From Umbilicaria muhlenbergii (taxonomy: Eukaryota; Ascomycota; Lecanoromycetes; Umbilicariales; Umbilicariaceae), in NCBI GenBank assembly GCA_000611775.1, contig KK106983.1, positions 4,268,808-4,332,807 of the forward strand: a DNA stretch of 64,000 nt, written 5' to 3'. The notes below the pieces were generated by a model, which made no database searches, was not told the DNA's origin, and was given only the letters and a program-made list of their open reading frames with translations. How positions within the stretch are numbered: the first letter of the stretch is position 1; each line of letters begins with the position of its first letter. Below are positions 1 through 12,305 of this stretch, piece by piece. Position numbers and translations under genes: made by a program.

Positions 1-1354
1 GTGTAAGGCTTGTTCGTAAGTTCCTGAAACAGCTTTGAGGTAAGACTCTATGTTCCTTTGGTGGGCTTCGTCAAACAACGTGGTGAGGTAGTCCGCAAGA
101 ACATCTTTTCCGACTCTGCGCAAAAGTTCGAGAACGACATCGACTGATGGTGGAAACACACGGTCGATGATAACTGCCTGGGCGTTGAAAGCGGTCGAGA
201 GATGACTGAAGAAAGCATGAGACTCCTGTAAGGATATACCGCCAGACATGCTCTGGTTTATGCAATCCATTGGGTTGCCGAGGTTCCGTTTTGCAGTGAT
301 GATAGGGTTTCTGCCAACGAAGCGATCTATAGCCCTTTGTCCACCATTGAGGTCCACCAGTACGCCTGCATATTTCCGCATTTTGCCTTCGACATCTCCA
401 ATATCAAGCCCTTGTTCGAACTCTCGGGACACAGCGTCCTCGAAAGCGGCCACCAATTCATTTAGCTTCTCTTCCCTCAGCTGCCATCCTTGTGCGATGT
501 CACTCTTCGCGAAGCGAACCAGCTGGGACAACATTTTCGCTTGCTGGCCTGGATCTCTGTAGGTTCGGAAGACGATCGCATCTGTATGGCTTTTGCATTG
601 CATAGCGTCCAGATAGAAGGGTGCCAGTGCCCCATAGACCTTGCCATATTCCTGCTTTGCATAGCCACGTATAGAACGGGCTTTGGCTAATATATCAATG
701 ATAGTATCGGCATCTCGTCTTTTGTTTGGCAGGTCCTTGTTGTCCTGTGGTTTGGTTGATACGTCGATTGCATCAAAGCCGTCATCGAGACTGCCTTGCC
801 GTACTTTAGATTCTGCAGAGACCGGTTTCGCTTGCTTCTTCACCGCCAAGGTAGCATCAAATATGGTTGTGCCTGGCTGCCCAGGTCCCTCTGTTCTGTG
901 GACGGTACCATTCGCACCGTTGACCCCAATACCAACCCGCTTGGCTTCCTCTTGGTGTAGTACGTTTTGTGCCTCCATCCTCTTGACCAAAGCTTCCTCA
1001 GCCCTCCTTCTCGCCTCTGCCTCGTCCCAGCATCCCATCAGCCGTAGTCTCTGTACCCATCGAGTGTCATCGTAAACCATTTCGCGCATGCGCTTGGAGG
1101 TTCGAGCGAAGTGAAGTAAATCTGGAACGGGGAGGTAATCGAGGATTGTCGAGAGGATCTCTAGCAACAGTCAGGACTGGGTTATTGCCCACAGCTCGTG
1201 ACACTATACCTGCAGGTAGCAGTGGCTTCGAGGAGACGATCTGAGCTGCTCGCAACGGAGCCAGGATGTCCTGCCGGGGAGGGCCCCCAGTGACTGGTGC
1301 CCTCTTGAAGGCGGACATGGTGGTTTTGGGCTGCGACATCTTGTCAGTCGTCAT
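1..1354 (-). CDS. RCY1: Recyclin-1-like F-box/Sec10-domain protein, 3' part missing at left edge
   Basis: Seen: after a short N-terminal exon (start 1354, or the next Met at 1339) there is an intron at 1161-1209 (GTATAG..GCTAG). Removing it joins LLPA to EILSTILDYLPVPDLLHFA, a clear F-box followed by RTSKRMREMVYDDTRWVQRL. The frame stays open to base 1, through an Ala/Arg/Glu-rich helix (AEARRRAEEALVKRMEAQ) and a Sec10-like region (ALAPFYLDAMQCKSHTDA, VFRTYRDPGQQAKMLSQL). Known: recyclin-1 (Rcy1 in budding yeast, Pof6 in fission yeast) couples an F-box to an exocyst Sec10-like domain and acts in endocytic recycling and exocytosis at growth sites. The C-terminal half of the Sec10 domain lies outside the window. 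I am confident of the family from the F-box plus Sec10 order; the exact start is less certain. Confidence 0.85.
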
Positions 1355-1752
1355 AGATGTTAGCTATACAGGCCGAAAGCCCTCCGTGCCATCAGCCAGC
1401 ACTGTCTTGGGTAGGAACGATCTGGTATGATGTCCTTAGGCTGCGAATCCGGGGCCGCTCTGCAGGCGAGAGCCGTTAAGGACCTTAGCGCCATGACTGG
1501 ATCTTGTACTATATCTGGAGAATCAGCATTTTCATAGAACTGAGATGGTGCTTAAAGCAGTGTGAGAGGTTGCCTTAGGAAACTAGAACTTATAGTTGAT
1601 GTCATGTGCTGAATACAAAAAGTGGGGTAAACTAAGATGCCCTAATCCAGGTTCGAGTATGATTACAAAGTGGTACGCATCAAGGTGTGCCCTCGTGTCT
1701 ATCCAGTAGACAAAGCCCATATCCGGCATCACCAGAAAGAATGCTCATATCA
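1355..1752. other. Intergenic, nothing recognised
   Basis: This is 400 bp between the recyclin 5' end and the 3' end of the CAP protein gene. It presumably holds the recyclin promoter. Open frames here are short and show no family resemblance. Confidence 0.5.
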
Positions 1753-2536
1753 TCAGCTCAACAGCACCACAAATACTCCAGCAACAGCCGCTACCACCCA
1801 CCCTGCCCTAGAGCCCCGCTCCCTTCCACCAGCACCACCCAACACCCTCTGTGCTCCCCCAGGCCTACTTATCATCACACCATCTCCACCTTCCACCTGC
1901 ATCTCCACCTCCTGCGCATATTCTCCGCCTACATTTCCCGGAGGCCAATATTCGCAGACCAAGAACCACCCATCCACGCCATTCTTCCCGTTACAATTCA
2001 CCCGCCCACATCCTACACTCGTGGTGTGCTTCCACACCAATTGCGTAAAGTGCCCTGTCACTTCGCTGAAGCTCGGTTTGTGGAAGTTGTAGTGAGCCCG
2101 CTCGTTGCCCCAAGCATCGACGGCGCTGGTGATGTTCGTGTAGCCTTCGGCTAGGTTTTCGCCATTGGGACCGTCCTGCAAGTACACTTGCTGTCAACAC
2201 GGGATGTCCCAGCGAAGAAAGAGAAGAGCACTAGGCATGAACAGTAAGACCCACCGAGTGTTTCCATACGCACTGATTTGCGTACTTGACGGCGTATGCA
2301 GCTAACGTGTCATTCCACGTCAGGGCAGACGCGTTATGCTGGGTGCGATAGAAATTCGTCGAGTTCAAGATGGAGCTGATAAAGGCAGTGTCGGAAGAAT
2401 ATGAAGAGGAAGCCGAGGGGGTGCTCGGAGCTACCGTGGATGTGAGGGTCATGTACTGCGTGCTCGTGATTGTGGAGGTAACCGTCGCATATGAGGAGAC
2501 GAAAAACAGAGGCAGCAGAACCAGAGAAAAGCGCAT
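1753..2536 (-). CDS. Secreted CAP (SCP/PR-1) domain protein, possibly GPI-anchored
   Basis: Two exons (2255-2536 and 1753-2175) flank an intron at 2176-2254 (GTGGGT..TTGCAG), giving 234 residues. A signal peptide is visible (MRFSLVLLPLFFVSSYATV), then a Ser/Thr-rich linker and a CAP domain from about residue 55. CAP hallmarks are FYRTQHNASALTWND, the spliced WKHS-DGPNGENLA, GHFTQLVWKHTTSVGCG (CAP1) and FLVCEYWPPGNV (CAP2). The C-terminus ends in a hydrophobic tail (GWVVAAVAGVFVVLLS) with no charged residue after it, which fits a GPI signal. Known: fungal CAP/Pry proteins are secreted and several bind sterols or fatty acids. Inferred: a cell-surface or secreted lipid-binding protein; no substrate can be read from the sequence. 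The family call is secure, the GPI anchor is a guess. Confidence 0.88.
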
Positions 2537-3066
2537 CGTGATAGTTAACAGCGAGAAGTTACAAAAGACTAGACAAGATCAACCTCATTCTTGTATTGGA
2601 ACTAAATTATGAGCAGTGAATCGAAAAGCCAGCGGGCGGAAACAGAGCAGAAAGAACGTGAATTGGGAACGGGGCCATTTGAGGCTCAGGATTGTAAAGC
2701 GTGCAAGCTGCGAGAGCTTTTGAATTCATTGTTGATCTATTTCGAGCACGACCTTGTATCAGACTGTCTCGTTGTGTTTCATCGAGAAGCAATTTTGATG
2801 TTCTACTGGAAAAGATGGGATTAATCTTGAAGCCGCTCTCGAGGCGCTTACTGTTACGTTGTACGCTGTTTTACATCAAACTAAGCCAGTTTAGGTTTCA
2901 GGGAGCTTATGCCCACAACGTCTTTTCTAAGGTGCACACTTCTGTCTTTCTGACACAACCATTTTCTCCTCTATAAAGATATTGACATCATGCTAATCTA
3001 CAGATCTAGTCAATACCAGAAGCCACTAGCCAAGCACGCTGTTTAATCGTTCAAACGCCACGCTTT
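2537..3066. other. Intergenic, nothing recognised
   Basis: This 530-bp stretch lies between the CAP gene promoter and the HEL2 3' end. I see no coding family, RNA gene or repeat. Confidence 0.45.
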
Positions 3067-5592
3067 TTAACCAAGTTTATACAAAACCTGTTTCTTATTC
3101 TTGTTTCCCTTCTTCTTCCCTCCCGCGCCCGGCTCAGGATCACCTTCCGTCTCACTAGCAGCCGCAGAAGGGTTCGCATTCGATAAAGCACCAGTACCAG
3201 CACCCCATGGGTTGGCAGTGTTGGCACCTCGATTATCGTCCCATCTCACAGCACCTCTTGTCGTACCGAAGATAGTAGTATTCGGTTTCGAAGCTGCAGG
3301 CAAAGCAGGGAACGCATCAGAGCTTACCGCGTTTGTATTCCGTGCCACTGGCGGCTTCGACGACGGCCGGGAAGAAGCCGGCGAAGGGCGCGAGGAAGAA
3401 GACACCCATGGGGTAGCACCGACTCTGCCTGCACCGGCACGGTTGGCAGATGCTGCTGGCATGGCAGGGAATGGGTTCGAATCAGCAGCGCTACCCCAGC
3501 TTCCGTGTCTACTAACTGCAGAGCGAGATGATTGCGCTGTTGAGCTCTTCAGCTTGAGCACTCTATGACCGCCGCTGCCAGCTGCAGCGGCTGAGGAGCC
3601 TGGAAGGACGCCGCTTGGTCCCGGGAGCGACGGATAGTCTTCGTTGATGGCTCGCCAATCGTTCCAGGCTTTCAAGAGATCATTGCGCTTCGACTCGTCC
3701 TCATATATCTCTGCTAGTTCTTTCACGAGCTTACCCAGCTCTGCCGAAGCGGCGTCGAATAGAGAGAAGAAGGTGTCAATGAGTTGAGTAGCAGTGATAG
3801 CGGAAGTTCGATATGATGAAACATTATTGCGAAAGTCGGTGAGTTTTTGCGGATCATTCTTCAACATATTAGAGGCTCGCTCTGTGACTGCACTATGCCG
3901 CAAGCGCCGTGCTTGCTCTTGAGGCGTCAAGGCTGGGCCTAACGCAGGTGACGAAGTGGGGCGAGAAGTTGTATTGGAGGCTGAGTCAAGATGAAGGTTG
4001 TCGATAGCTGGAAAAGACATGTTTGTATTGGTATGATTGCGAGGTGCCGTGATGGTAGATGGCTCTTGACCTCTTCCACTGGGTCGAGCGGCATAAGCAT
4101 CCGTTGACGTCAGCTGGCCGCCAAATGTCCTTGTAGACACGGATTGTGCACTTTGGATTGCCATCTGACGCTGGTAAGCAAGCTCATCCCTACGCAAGGG
4201 CTGCGCTGTTGATTGAGGGATCGCCTCGGTGTTCGGATCTCTTCCCCTACCACCTCCTCTTCCTTCTCTTTCTCGTCTGCCCCCACGATTGTCTTGATGT
4301 GGCGTACGGTAGTCGAAAGTAGATATGTCGACTCTTCTGGCGTCCCTCCTAGCATCCTTCGACAAACCATTCGGATGTGCTTCAAGTTGGTGTGCTTTGA
4401 GATCCATCTCTGACTCGAAAACGACGAATTTCTTGTCCAAGCACTCCTGGTCCGCACATGTAAAATGATCTTTCCGGAAGTGCTGTTCCAGCGAGTTGTA
4501 ATCTACAAAATACTGTTGCTGCCGGCCTTGATTCCTACGATCGCAGATGTGGCATCGCTCATGCTTCTCCCTGCAATGTGTGTAGAGTTCGTCGTCACCA
4601 TAGAACCGTTGCCGACAAAAGCCACACTCTGGGTGACCTTTGAATCCGCTTTGATCCACCGCGCCTGGGTTATCATCTCCAAATTTCTCATGCTTCCGTA
4701 GCTCCGGTACTGTGAACAGCTCATGCTCATGAGTGAAGACCTTCTTGTTCCTAGTGCAGAGATCACACATGACCATATGATGCACACTCTTGACATGTCT
4801 ATGCAGATCTGGCCAGCCCCAGCAAGCTATGTCGCAGCTTACGTCAGGACAATTGTATCGAAGTAAGAGCACAGTGTCGTCGTGGATTTCTTTTTTCTCG
4901 TATTTGACGCCCAAGACGTCGTCGACTTTCTGAAAGTCAGCATCCGTAAAGTCCTCGTAGCGCTTATTTGGATCGTCTGTAAAGATAACGTATTTGGCTT
5001 CAGTCTGTATCGTTTGTTAGTAGCTATTTCTCTATGTGCGCGGGACACGGTCTTGGTAGCTTCCCCGACAATGTGCGCAAGCCCTAGTCTTGTACAACGC
5101 TCTTAACCTCAACGCGCAGATATGACATGTCCGGTGGTTACAGGGCGCCACTGAGTTATGCACCACCGGTGACGCGCATATGAAGCACACCTCCGCCTCG
5201 ACGTCTTCTCCAGCAACCTCTTGCCCCGCGTGACCCCCTTCGCCTTCGCTCTTTGTGGCATCTTCGGTCAGGCGAGTACCGAAGCTGCCTCCACCGCCCA
5301 AGCCTGGAGGCGGCGGTATAGGTGGTGCGGGCTCGATGCTAGCATTCGACGTTCGTGAGCCATGCTGAAAGGCTTGTCCTGCGCGACCGCCCCGGCTTCC
5401 ACGATTGCCCCCTCGTCCACCCTTTCGACCCTCCATAGGCCCATCATGCTGTTGAACGCCTCGCGCTCCTTCTCTGAAACCTCCCCTACTAGGCGGACCC
5501 TTCCCCCTGTGGCTATTCCTGCGAGGTCTTGGACTTAGAGGCGCTGTGCCTGGTGCCTGCGTCGCTGCAGCTATTTCTGTGGTGGAGGTCAT
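3067..5592 (-). CDS. HEL2: RING ubiquitin ligase of the Hel2/ZNF598 family
   Basis: About 827 residues. Exon 1 (from ATG 5592; an in-frame ATG at 5892 would add 100 residues without family likeness) has a Gly/Arg-rich segment and then a RING: CFICASPVV, CNHRTCHICALRLRALY, CAHCR. Exon 2 carries TEAKYVIFTDD and several C2H2/LIM-like zinc modules (CDLCTRN, CGFCRQRFYGDDELYTHCREKH, CHICDRRN, HFTCADQECLDKKF) and a long disordered Arg/Gly and Ser/Pro/Ala tail ending in GGKKKGNKNKKQVLYKLG. Known: Hel2/ZNF598 senses collided ribosomes and ubiquitylates small-subunit proteins to start ribosome-associated quality control. The join is uncertain: an in-frame splice uses GTCCCG..ACAG (5005-5046, 42 bp) and leaves six extra residues after the RING. 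Family assignment is strong, the junction is weak. Confidence 0.88.
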
Positions 5593-6268
5593 TGCGTGTA
5601 AGGGATTCAGCCTTGTTCCAGATAGAACTTTGTCGTTTGACAGCTGCACAGTCAGTTCAGTACTCGCCAAGAAATCGTAGACAGAGTCAATCTTTTGAAG
5701 GGTACTGGTGGTGCCGGTATGAGACTGTCGAGAGTACCCCGGAGTATGAACAGCGACTTGCTCCACGTAAGTTTTGGTGGGGTGAAAGTTGACAATCGAT
5801 GACACAGATCTTGCGCTACGCTCACAGGGCTGATCTAATCGGGCCACGCCCAAAGCGCGCGACTGCAGTTCGATACTCTTACGTGGACTCATATTGGCCC
5901 ATGATCTTTACTGTCATTGCCAATACCGACGTGATACTGCTCTGTGAGGATGCATCGCGGATAATCAAGTTGTGTTAGCTAGAAATTTCCTGACTGCTTG
6001 ACCTGGCGATTAACAATGTATCTCCGGTCCTATTTTGTTGCCCAGGCGAAAGCCATATGGTAGGGAGCTGGAATGCAGAAGGCCGTCCAAACACAGAACA
6101 CCCATCCTAAATCATAACCGATGCCGATGCCACCTGAGGCAGTTTGAAGAAGATGCGTACCAAGCGCCGACATAAAATCGCTAAAGCGCTGTTCACACCG
6201 CTCCTGATCACACAATTGGACAGAAAGAGCTCAAAGACTCCATATACCGAAAAAGCGACTATCCCAGC
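5593..6268. other. HEL2 upstream region and UAF30-like 3' flank
   Basis: The open frame of HEL2 continues upstream to an alternative ATG at 5892, so part of this stretch may be 5' leader or extra N-terminus. From 5893 to 6268 I recognise nothing. Confidence 0.4.
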
Positions 6269-7364
6269 CTATTCCTCCGGATTGTAAAGGTTCTGACTCA
6301 GGATCTTGTTCATCGTAAACATATGTACTCTGTCCTGCTTGAACACTGCTCTCATAGCCTCGTCACACCGGATCTGCCGCTTGTCGTTCGGATCTTGTAG
6401 GTCCCGCTCCCGCACATAAGCCCATATGCGTTTGACCGTTTCCGGGCGCGAAAGCTACCAATATCAGCAGAAGAGCATCCGTGGCCAGAGGGAAGCTCAC
6501 TTGGATTTCACCATCAAGCAGGGCTGAAAGGGGTGCGGACAGCGTCAACGGTTTCTATTCGGCGCATTAGCAACATGGAGTCTGGTAGTACGTGTGGCAG
6601 CACATCGAACTTCTTACATGAAAGCCGCCTTTTTTGACTTTTTTGTCGGCGACGTCTGAGGTCGAGCCAATGTCACTGTCGTCCTCTGGCTTAACCTTGC
6701 CGTCGGTTCTCTTCACTTTGGGGGCCTTCTTCTTCTTCTTGACCGTATTTAACTTCCTGTTGGCTCCTCCCCTGGTTGGCCTAGCACGACTATTCTCCTC
6801 GGCTTGTAGTCTGGCGGCGAATGCCGCGTCCTCGTCCGCGGTCGTCACTGCTTTCCGCTTCTTTTTGGGAGGCGGTGTGTCGACCACGTCGGACAGCTCA
6901 TCTTCGTCATTTTCGTATTTTTGGGGTTTTTTCGATGGAGATGGAGTCTCTGGCGGGCTAGACATGCGCTGCTTCTGTTCCTTAGGTTCGTGCTTAACTC
7001 TGGCCGCATCGCCGTTGGTGACTGGTGACGTGTTTTTCTCCGCCATGAACTTGTCAAAACGAGCCATGATGAGCGCCTTGATGGGACCCTAGACAGTACA
7101 ACCTTTAGTCATGTGTGCCAAGTGCCTGTCCTATTCCTGTCAGATTAACCTTCTGCGGTGTAATGTCATATTCGACAGCTTGCTGCAAGCCTTTGCGGAT
7201 CCTCTTTGCTGAAATTGTTTCCAGGTCACTGGCCGCGAGAATAGAATCGATTATAGTAGCGTATGACGCTTTGACTTCTGGCGGCACTATTGGGCAAATA
7301 TACATCAACAATTCTCCTTCCACCGTCCAGTACGGGAAAAGCGGGTAAGACACTTACGATCCAT
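6269..7364 (-). CDS. UAF30: DEK_C plus SWIB/MDM2 domain protein (UAF30/Spp27-like)
   Basis: Five exons (7358-7364, 7150-7286, 6618-7088, 6501-6554, 6269-6454) with GT..AG introns sum to 284 residues. Exon 1 is only ATGGATC; splicing gives MDLPPEVKASYATIIDSILA, a DEK_C domain running through AKRIRKGLQQAVEYDITPQK and KALIMARFDKF. A charged linker follows with nuclear-localisation patches (PPPKKKRKA, KKKKKAPKVKR). The SWIB domain is split by the last two introns: GGFHKPLTLSAPLSALL, then LSRPETVKRIWAYVRE, ending DRVHMFTMNKILSQNLY. Known: Uaf30 is part of the upstream activation factor for RNA polymerase I in yeast, and fission yeast Spp27 is the orthologue. Inferred: nuclear chromatin or rDNA transcription role. 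It is divergently placed with eIF3b across about 740 bp. Confidence 0.9.
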
Positions 7365-8108
7365 TGTTACTCCGGGTTAGAATGATATTGGCCCACTTGA
7401 TGAGTCAGAAGAAGCGCACAAGTGACGTATGTTGTAGATCAGCCTATTAGTTGCTTTGATTCGAAGAGGTAGAAAAGTTGATCTAAAGGAGAGGTGCAAG
7501 TAAAGTCGGCTCAGATGCTAGGGCAAGGTCAAAATTTAGGTGAATCGTATCAACGCTGTAGCGCCATGCTTCAAGATCCAAGGACATACAAAACACAAGA
7601 GAATCCTCCCTAGTAGGATCAATGGCGAAGGGAGACGCAAAGATCAAAAAGCATGTGCGGGTTGAGGGGTTGGACTGTGTTTGATATCGATGGCTGGAGA
7701 CCCTTGCCCAGCAGCCCCGAACTGGAGGATCCCGCCCTCGCTTGTCGGCTAAACCCGCGTTTAAGCCTCATCCTGCCCCACGTCCGACTTTCGCGCTTTC
7801 GCAGTACCCCATACAACAGAATCAAGCCCACTCCCGTTGGAGAGTCTGGTAAGAGTCATGTACGTAGAGTCATAATCCCCATTCTGGACAAGGTAGCCAT
7901 AGTCACTTTTCTGTGATCTTCCACTGGCTGCTCTGCAGGTATAAATTCGTTGAATCTGCTGCTATTGCGATCGAGAATCATGACTAAGCGAAGCGAAGCA
8001 GAATTGCCTTCAGCACAGCGCCTCGGAAAAAGTCCAGATCCTATCAGTACCATCAAACCGCTACCTGGACGCTTCACCCAACAGCAGGATCCAGATAATA
8101 CTGCCATC
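7365..8108. promoter_or_regulatory. Shared divergent promoter region, UAF30-like / eIF3b
   Basis: This 744-bp region lies between two diverging start codons and must hold both promoters and 5' leaders. No specific site is claimed. Frames inside it show no family resemblance. Confidence 0.4.
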
Positions 8109-10490
8109 ATGGCACCCAGCTTTGAAAACCTGCCAGAGGATCACGGGTATGATTCCGAGGAGGAAATCGATTTTTCAGGTTGGCTCGCGACAGCATCCCA
8201 TATGTGGGCTATAGGGCTAACGAGGTATACGTGTAGATCTGAGAGAACAGCATGAAGTCCGACTAGAGCAAGGCCTTGATGCATTCGTAGTTATCGATGG
8301 ACTACCTATCGTCCCAGAGGACAGCAAATCAAAGCTTGTCAAGTTTCTCCTCAAAAAACTAAACACCGTGGGAAAGACCAAGGAAGATGCCATATACATG
8401 CCTCTAAACGACAAGAAGATGTCAGAAGGGTTCGTATTGTGGCTCCCCCAGATCTGCAACAAAGTTGATGCGCCATAGCTATGCTTTTGTGGAATACGAT
8501 ACTCCTGAACAAGCAGTCGCCGCTACAAAAGCCCTTCACGGCACCCCACTCGACAAAAAACACACACTTGCGGTCAACAAGCTCACAGACATCGAGAGAT
8601 ACGGGCGCGAGGGGCGTATTGATGAGGAGTACCATGCACCAGACATCCGGCCCTTTACGGAGAAAGAACATCTTCGCTGGTGGTTGGCCGACGCGGACGG
8701 CAGGGATCAATTTGTAATGTACCGCGGTGACGGCGTTGGGGTGTTTTGGAACAGGAAGGAAGACCCACCGGAGAACATTGTGGACAGACAACACTGGACG
8801 GAGGTCTTTGTCCAATGGTCGCCGCTAGGCACATACCTCGCCACAATGCACGCAAGAGGCGTTCAACTCTGGGGCGGACCATCATGGACACGACAAACGC
8901 GCTTTCCCCATCCCTTCTGTAACATGATCGATTTTTCTCCTGGCGAAAAATACCTAACAACGTGGTCGTTTCAGCCTATAGAGGTAGCCGAGGATGATCC
9001 CATCTTAACCTTGGAGGAGGATGGCAAGAACTACATTATATGGGATGTAGCAACAGGCAAACCGCTTCGATCCTTTCAGACATACGATCTTCCAGGCCCG
9101 TCTGTGGATGAGAATGGTGCGCCAGTCAAAAAGAAGATCCCATGGCCAGCGTTCAAGTGGTCCGCAGACGACAAATACGTAGCTCGCATGAAGGAGGGAG
9201 AATCAATATCTATATATGAATTACCCAAGATGGGCCTTCTCGACAAAACATCCATCAAGATCGAAGGTGTCAAGGACTTCGAGTGGGCACCCGCCACTCC
9301 CCAGCGAGACGGCATAAGGACTTACGAGCAACTTTTCTGCTACTGGACCCCGGAGATTGGCAGCAACCCAGCCAAGGTGGGTTTGATGAGCATACCATCA
9401 AAAGAAATAGTGCGAACACGAAATCTTTTCAACGTCACCGATGCGAAGTTGCACTGGCAGTCTCAAGCCGCCTACGTCTGTGTCAAGGTCGATAGGCATT
9501 CAAAATCGAAGAAATCGCTCGCAACCAATCTCGAGATCTTCCGAGTCCGTGAGAAAGGAGTACCCGTGGAGGTCGTCGATTCCATCAAGGACACAGTCAT
9601 CAACTTCGCTTGGGAACCAAAAGGCGATCGATTCGTTCTTATCACTACCGCAGAAGTTGTCGTCGCCACCGCTGTTCCACCCAAAACTTCGGTTTCATTC
9701 TTTTGTCCAGAGCGTGCCAAAGGTGCTGGCGTCGGTAACTTCAAGCACATCAGAACGGTCGACAAGAAGAACAGTAATGCAATCTACTGGTCACCGAAGG
9801 GACGTTTCGTTATCGTTGCTACAGTTCACTCGCAACAGAGCTTCGACTTGGACTTTTGGGATCTCGACTTCGAAGGTGAGAAACCGGAAAGCGACAAGGA
9901 CCTTACGGCCAATCTACAACTTATGAACACCGCGGACCACTATGGCGTGACAGATATCGACTGGGACCCCACCGGACGATATGTTGCCACAAGTGCCAGC
10001 ATATGGAAGCATACAGTGAGTCCTTGAAAGCGTAATCTGGTGTGGAGCAAATACTAACCATCGAGCATAGATGGAAAACGGCTATCACCTATACGATTTC
10101 AAAGGCGAACTACTTCGAGAAGAGCACGTTGACAAGTTCAAGCAGCTTCTATGGCGGCCGCGCCCACCAACCTTGTTGTCGAAAGAGGAGCAAAAGCAGA
10201 TCCGCAAGAACCTGCGCGAGTACGGTAGAGTCTTCGACGAAGAAGACAGCCGACGCAAGAACATTGCCAACGTGGAGGTCATCGAGGCGCGGAGGGCGGT
10301 GCTTAGTGAATGGTTGGCTTGGCGTGAGCGGGAGCAGGACGAGCTGCGTGCCGACCGGGCGGAGGCTGGGCTCCCCGAGGATCTGGAAGAAGAGCTTGCG
10401 CCTGGCAAGGCTGCAGATGGCGAAGAGGATGCGGTGGTTGAGGAAATTGTCGAGGAAATTATCGAGGAGACGGAGGAGATTGTGTCGTAA
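8109..10490 (+). CDS. PRT1: Translation initiation factor eIF3 subunit b
   Basis: Four exons (8109-8178, 8237-8429, 8479-10015, 10071-10490) give 739 residues, normal for eIF3b. The N-terminus is [19 protein letters not shown]; an RRM follows ([18 protein letters not shown], then [22 protein letters not shown] across the second intron). The centre is the WD40-like propeller ([60 protein letters not shown]). The C-terminus is a charged helix ([18 protein letters not shown]) ending in an acidic [16 protein letters not shown] tail. Known: eIF3b is the core scaffold of eIF3, binding eIF3i, eIF3g and the 40S ribosome. Every intron has a GT..AG boundary and the joins restore conserved sequence, so the model is secure. 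Confidence 0.96.
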
Positions 10491-11741
10491 TCTATGGGTC
10501 TGGGCGCTTGGAGACTAAGAAACTTATCAGCTTGAATTACTCGCAAGAAATGCACATTGCTTCTGCGTAATAGATATGACCTATCTAGCCAAGCTACAGA
10601 GCAGTCTTCAACCCATCTATTCCCGCTCAGGCAGCAGGTGTACGGCGGAAGTTCCAGGCGTTGTACGGTCAACAGGAATGGGGTGGTCAGCAGGAGGTCC
10701 CCCTGAACAGATATTTCGTAAGACGAATCGAGCAAACTTTAGGAGCCATGATGCTGCATCATACTTTGCACCCTTACTCATACAACTAAGGTAGTATCTT
10801 TGAATTTCTCATTCAGTTTCGAACGATTGCTGAGGACCGCCTGGAGGTACCTTATCCTTTCAAACAACAATACCACTCAATTCAGCCCTGCGCCTGACGC
10901 CCGTTGTGTCACCATCGCTTGAGCGTAAACTTGCACGACCGACCCTAACAACCATCACCGCTTAAGCCTGACACACCTGAATAATGTGACTTGGAGTTTG
11001 GGTCAAGCATCTACAACTATCGAATAATGGTCTTGATCGCAACAGTGTGGGGTCTCTACCCCACATAAGTGGTCCTGCTGGGGCTGTATGCATCTCACAA
11101 TGCAGAGTCTACTCTCTTCCTGGTGTATTGGAACCTCCTGCCGCCTCACCGCATGGGCGAGCACGAGTTGTACGCACAACTTCTCTTAGGCTGCCATGAA
11201 TCTCACAGGATTCAAAGCTGAAATGGCTTTCATCCAGCCGGGCACGAGGTTGCAAGCCAAACCCCCAAGGCCACCAAGGTGCTTGGCTTACCGCATCCGT
11301 CGATTCTGTTACGTTATTAGCTCAAATTTCCCCAGAATGTGGGCGACATCATCCCCGCCTTCAGAGTTTTCGCATGACAGCTCTATTTTTTTGTACGGGG
11401 CGAGCTTCGTGCGACATGATGCCGCGCGGAGGGTTTTTTACGCTTCGACGTCTTTTTGACTTCGTCACAGGTTTTTCTTTATAATAGTTTGAGATATCTC
11501 GTCCCCTCCACAATCTGTGTCTTTTGCTTCCTGCAGATCGGAAGGGAATTTCACTGTCTTGATTGAGATAAGATTGAAATCATTTTGGCAGTCGTGTCCT
11601 CAGCCTTGCTATAAAGTTCCGTTTGAATTAGACCAACCTCCCGCAATCCCGGTTTTACTGTCATCTGTCCCATCTTTGGAGAACTTCAAACACTAGGAAT
11701 CGCAAGAGCCTGAGTCTCGCTACTTGAGGCTGCCAGTAGAC
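10491..11741. other. Intergenic, nothing recognised
   Basis: This 1.25-kb stretch lies between eIF3b and the DUF3602 gene. The last few hundred bases are pyrimidine-rich, with CT-rich tracts and CTTGAT-like segments just before the next start codon, as in many fungal promoters. No coding family was seen. Confidence 0.4.
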
Positions 11742-12305
11742 ATGGCTGCTGACAAGGTAGCATCCTATGGCCGTGGCGGCGCAGGTACGAAGGACCTCTT
11801 GCCCTCTCAGTCGCATGGTGCGACTAGTTGACTTCATGTCGATACTAACCTAAGGTGCATAAAGGAAACATCAGCGCTGCAAAAGACACCGCGCCGCCGG
11901 ACCTCATCACACCGACCATCAAAAGCGACATGTATACCACCGGCCGCGGTGGTCAAGGCAATATGGCGAAGAACTACTTGGACAGGCCGGAACTAGCCCG
12001 CGAGAGCCAAGACGTCAATGCCACGCCGAGGAGACTGAGCGAAGGAGAGAGTTTCTACGGTCGAGGTATACATATCCCCTATGATCTCTGTGATGATAGT
12101 AAAAGCAGGCAGAGCTGACACACTCTCCGATGTAGGCGGCGCAGCAAATACAACCCGTCCATCACCGGAGGACCTTGTCCGAGCCAGGGAAGAGAACAAA
12201 AGGATTGAACAACAGGCGAGGCAGAGATCCAAGGACCGGGTCAGGGGGTTGGCCGATAAGGGCAAGGATATGCTGAAGAGGGGAGGCAAGACAGAGGAGA
12301 AGTAG
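11742..12305 (+). CDS. Small DUF3602 (Par32-like) protein
   Basis: Three exons (11742-11784, 11865-12065, 12136-12305) give 137 residues. Introns are GTACGA..AAAG (with an upstream ATACTAAC branch) and GTATAC..TGTAG. The spliced product begins MAADKVASYGRGGAGNISAA and contains repeated Gly-Arg-Gly-Gly motifs at exon junctions (YGRGGAGNI, YTTGRGGQGNM, FYGRGGAANTTRP), the signature of DUF3602. The C-terminus is a charged helix (REENKRIEQQARQRSKDRV). Known: in budding yeast Par32, a protein of this type, regulates ammonium permeases downstream of TORC1; most fungal members are uncharacterised. The protein is hydrophilic and probably disordered. Function here is not established. Confidence 0.8.

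Noticed and set aside
10085-10735. 216-codon minus-strand frame under the eIF3b 3' end
   Set aside because: Ser-rich antisense of the acidic eIF3b tail; no domain, no splice support.
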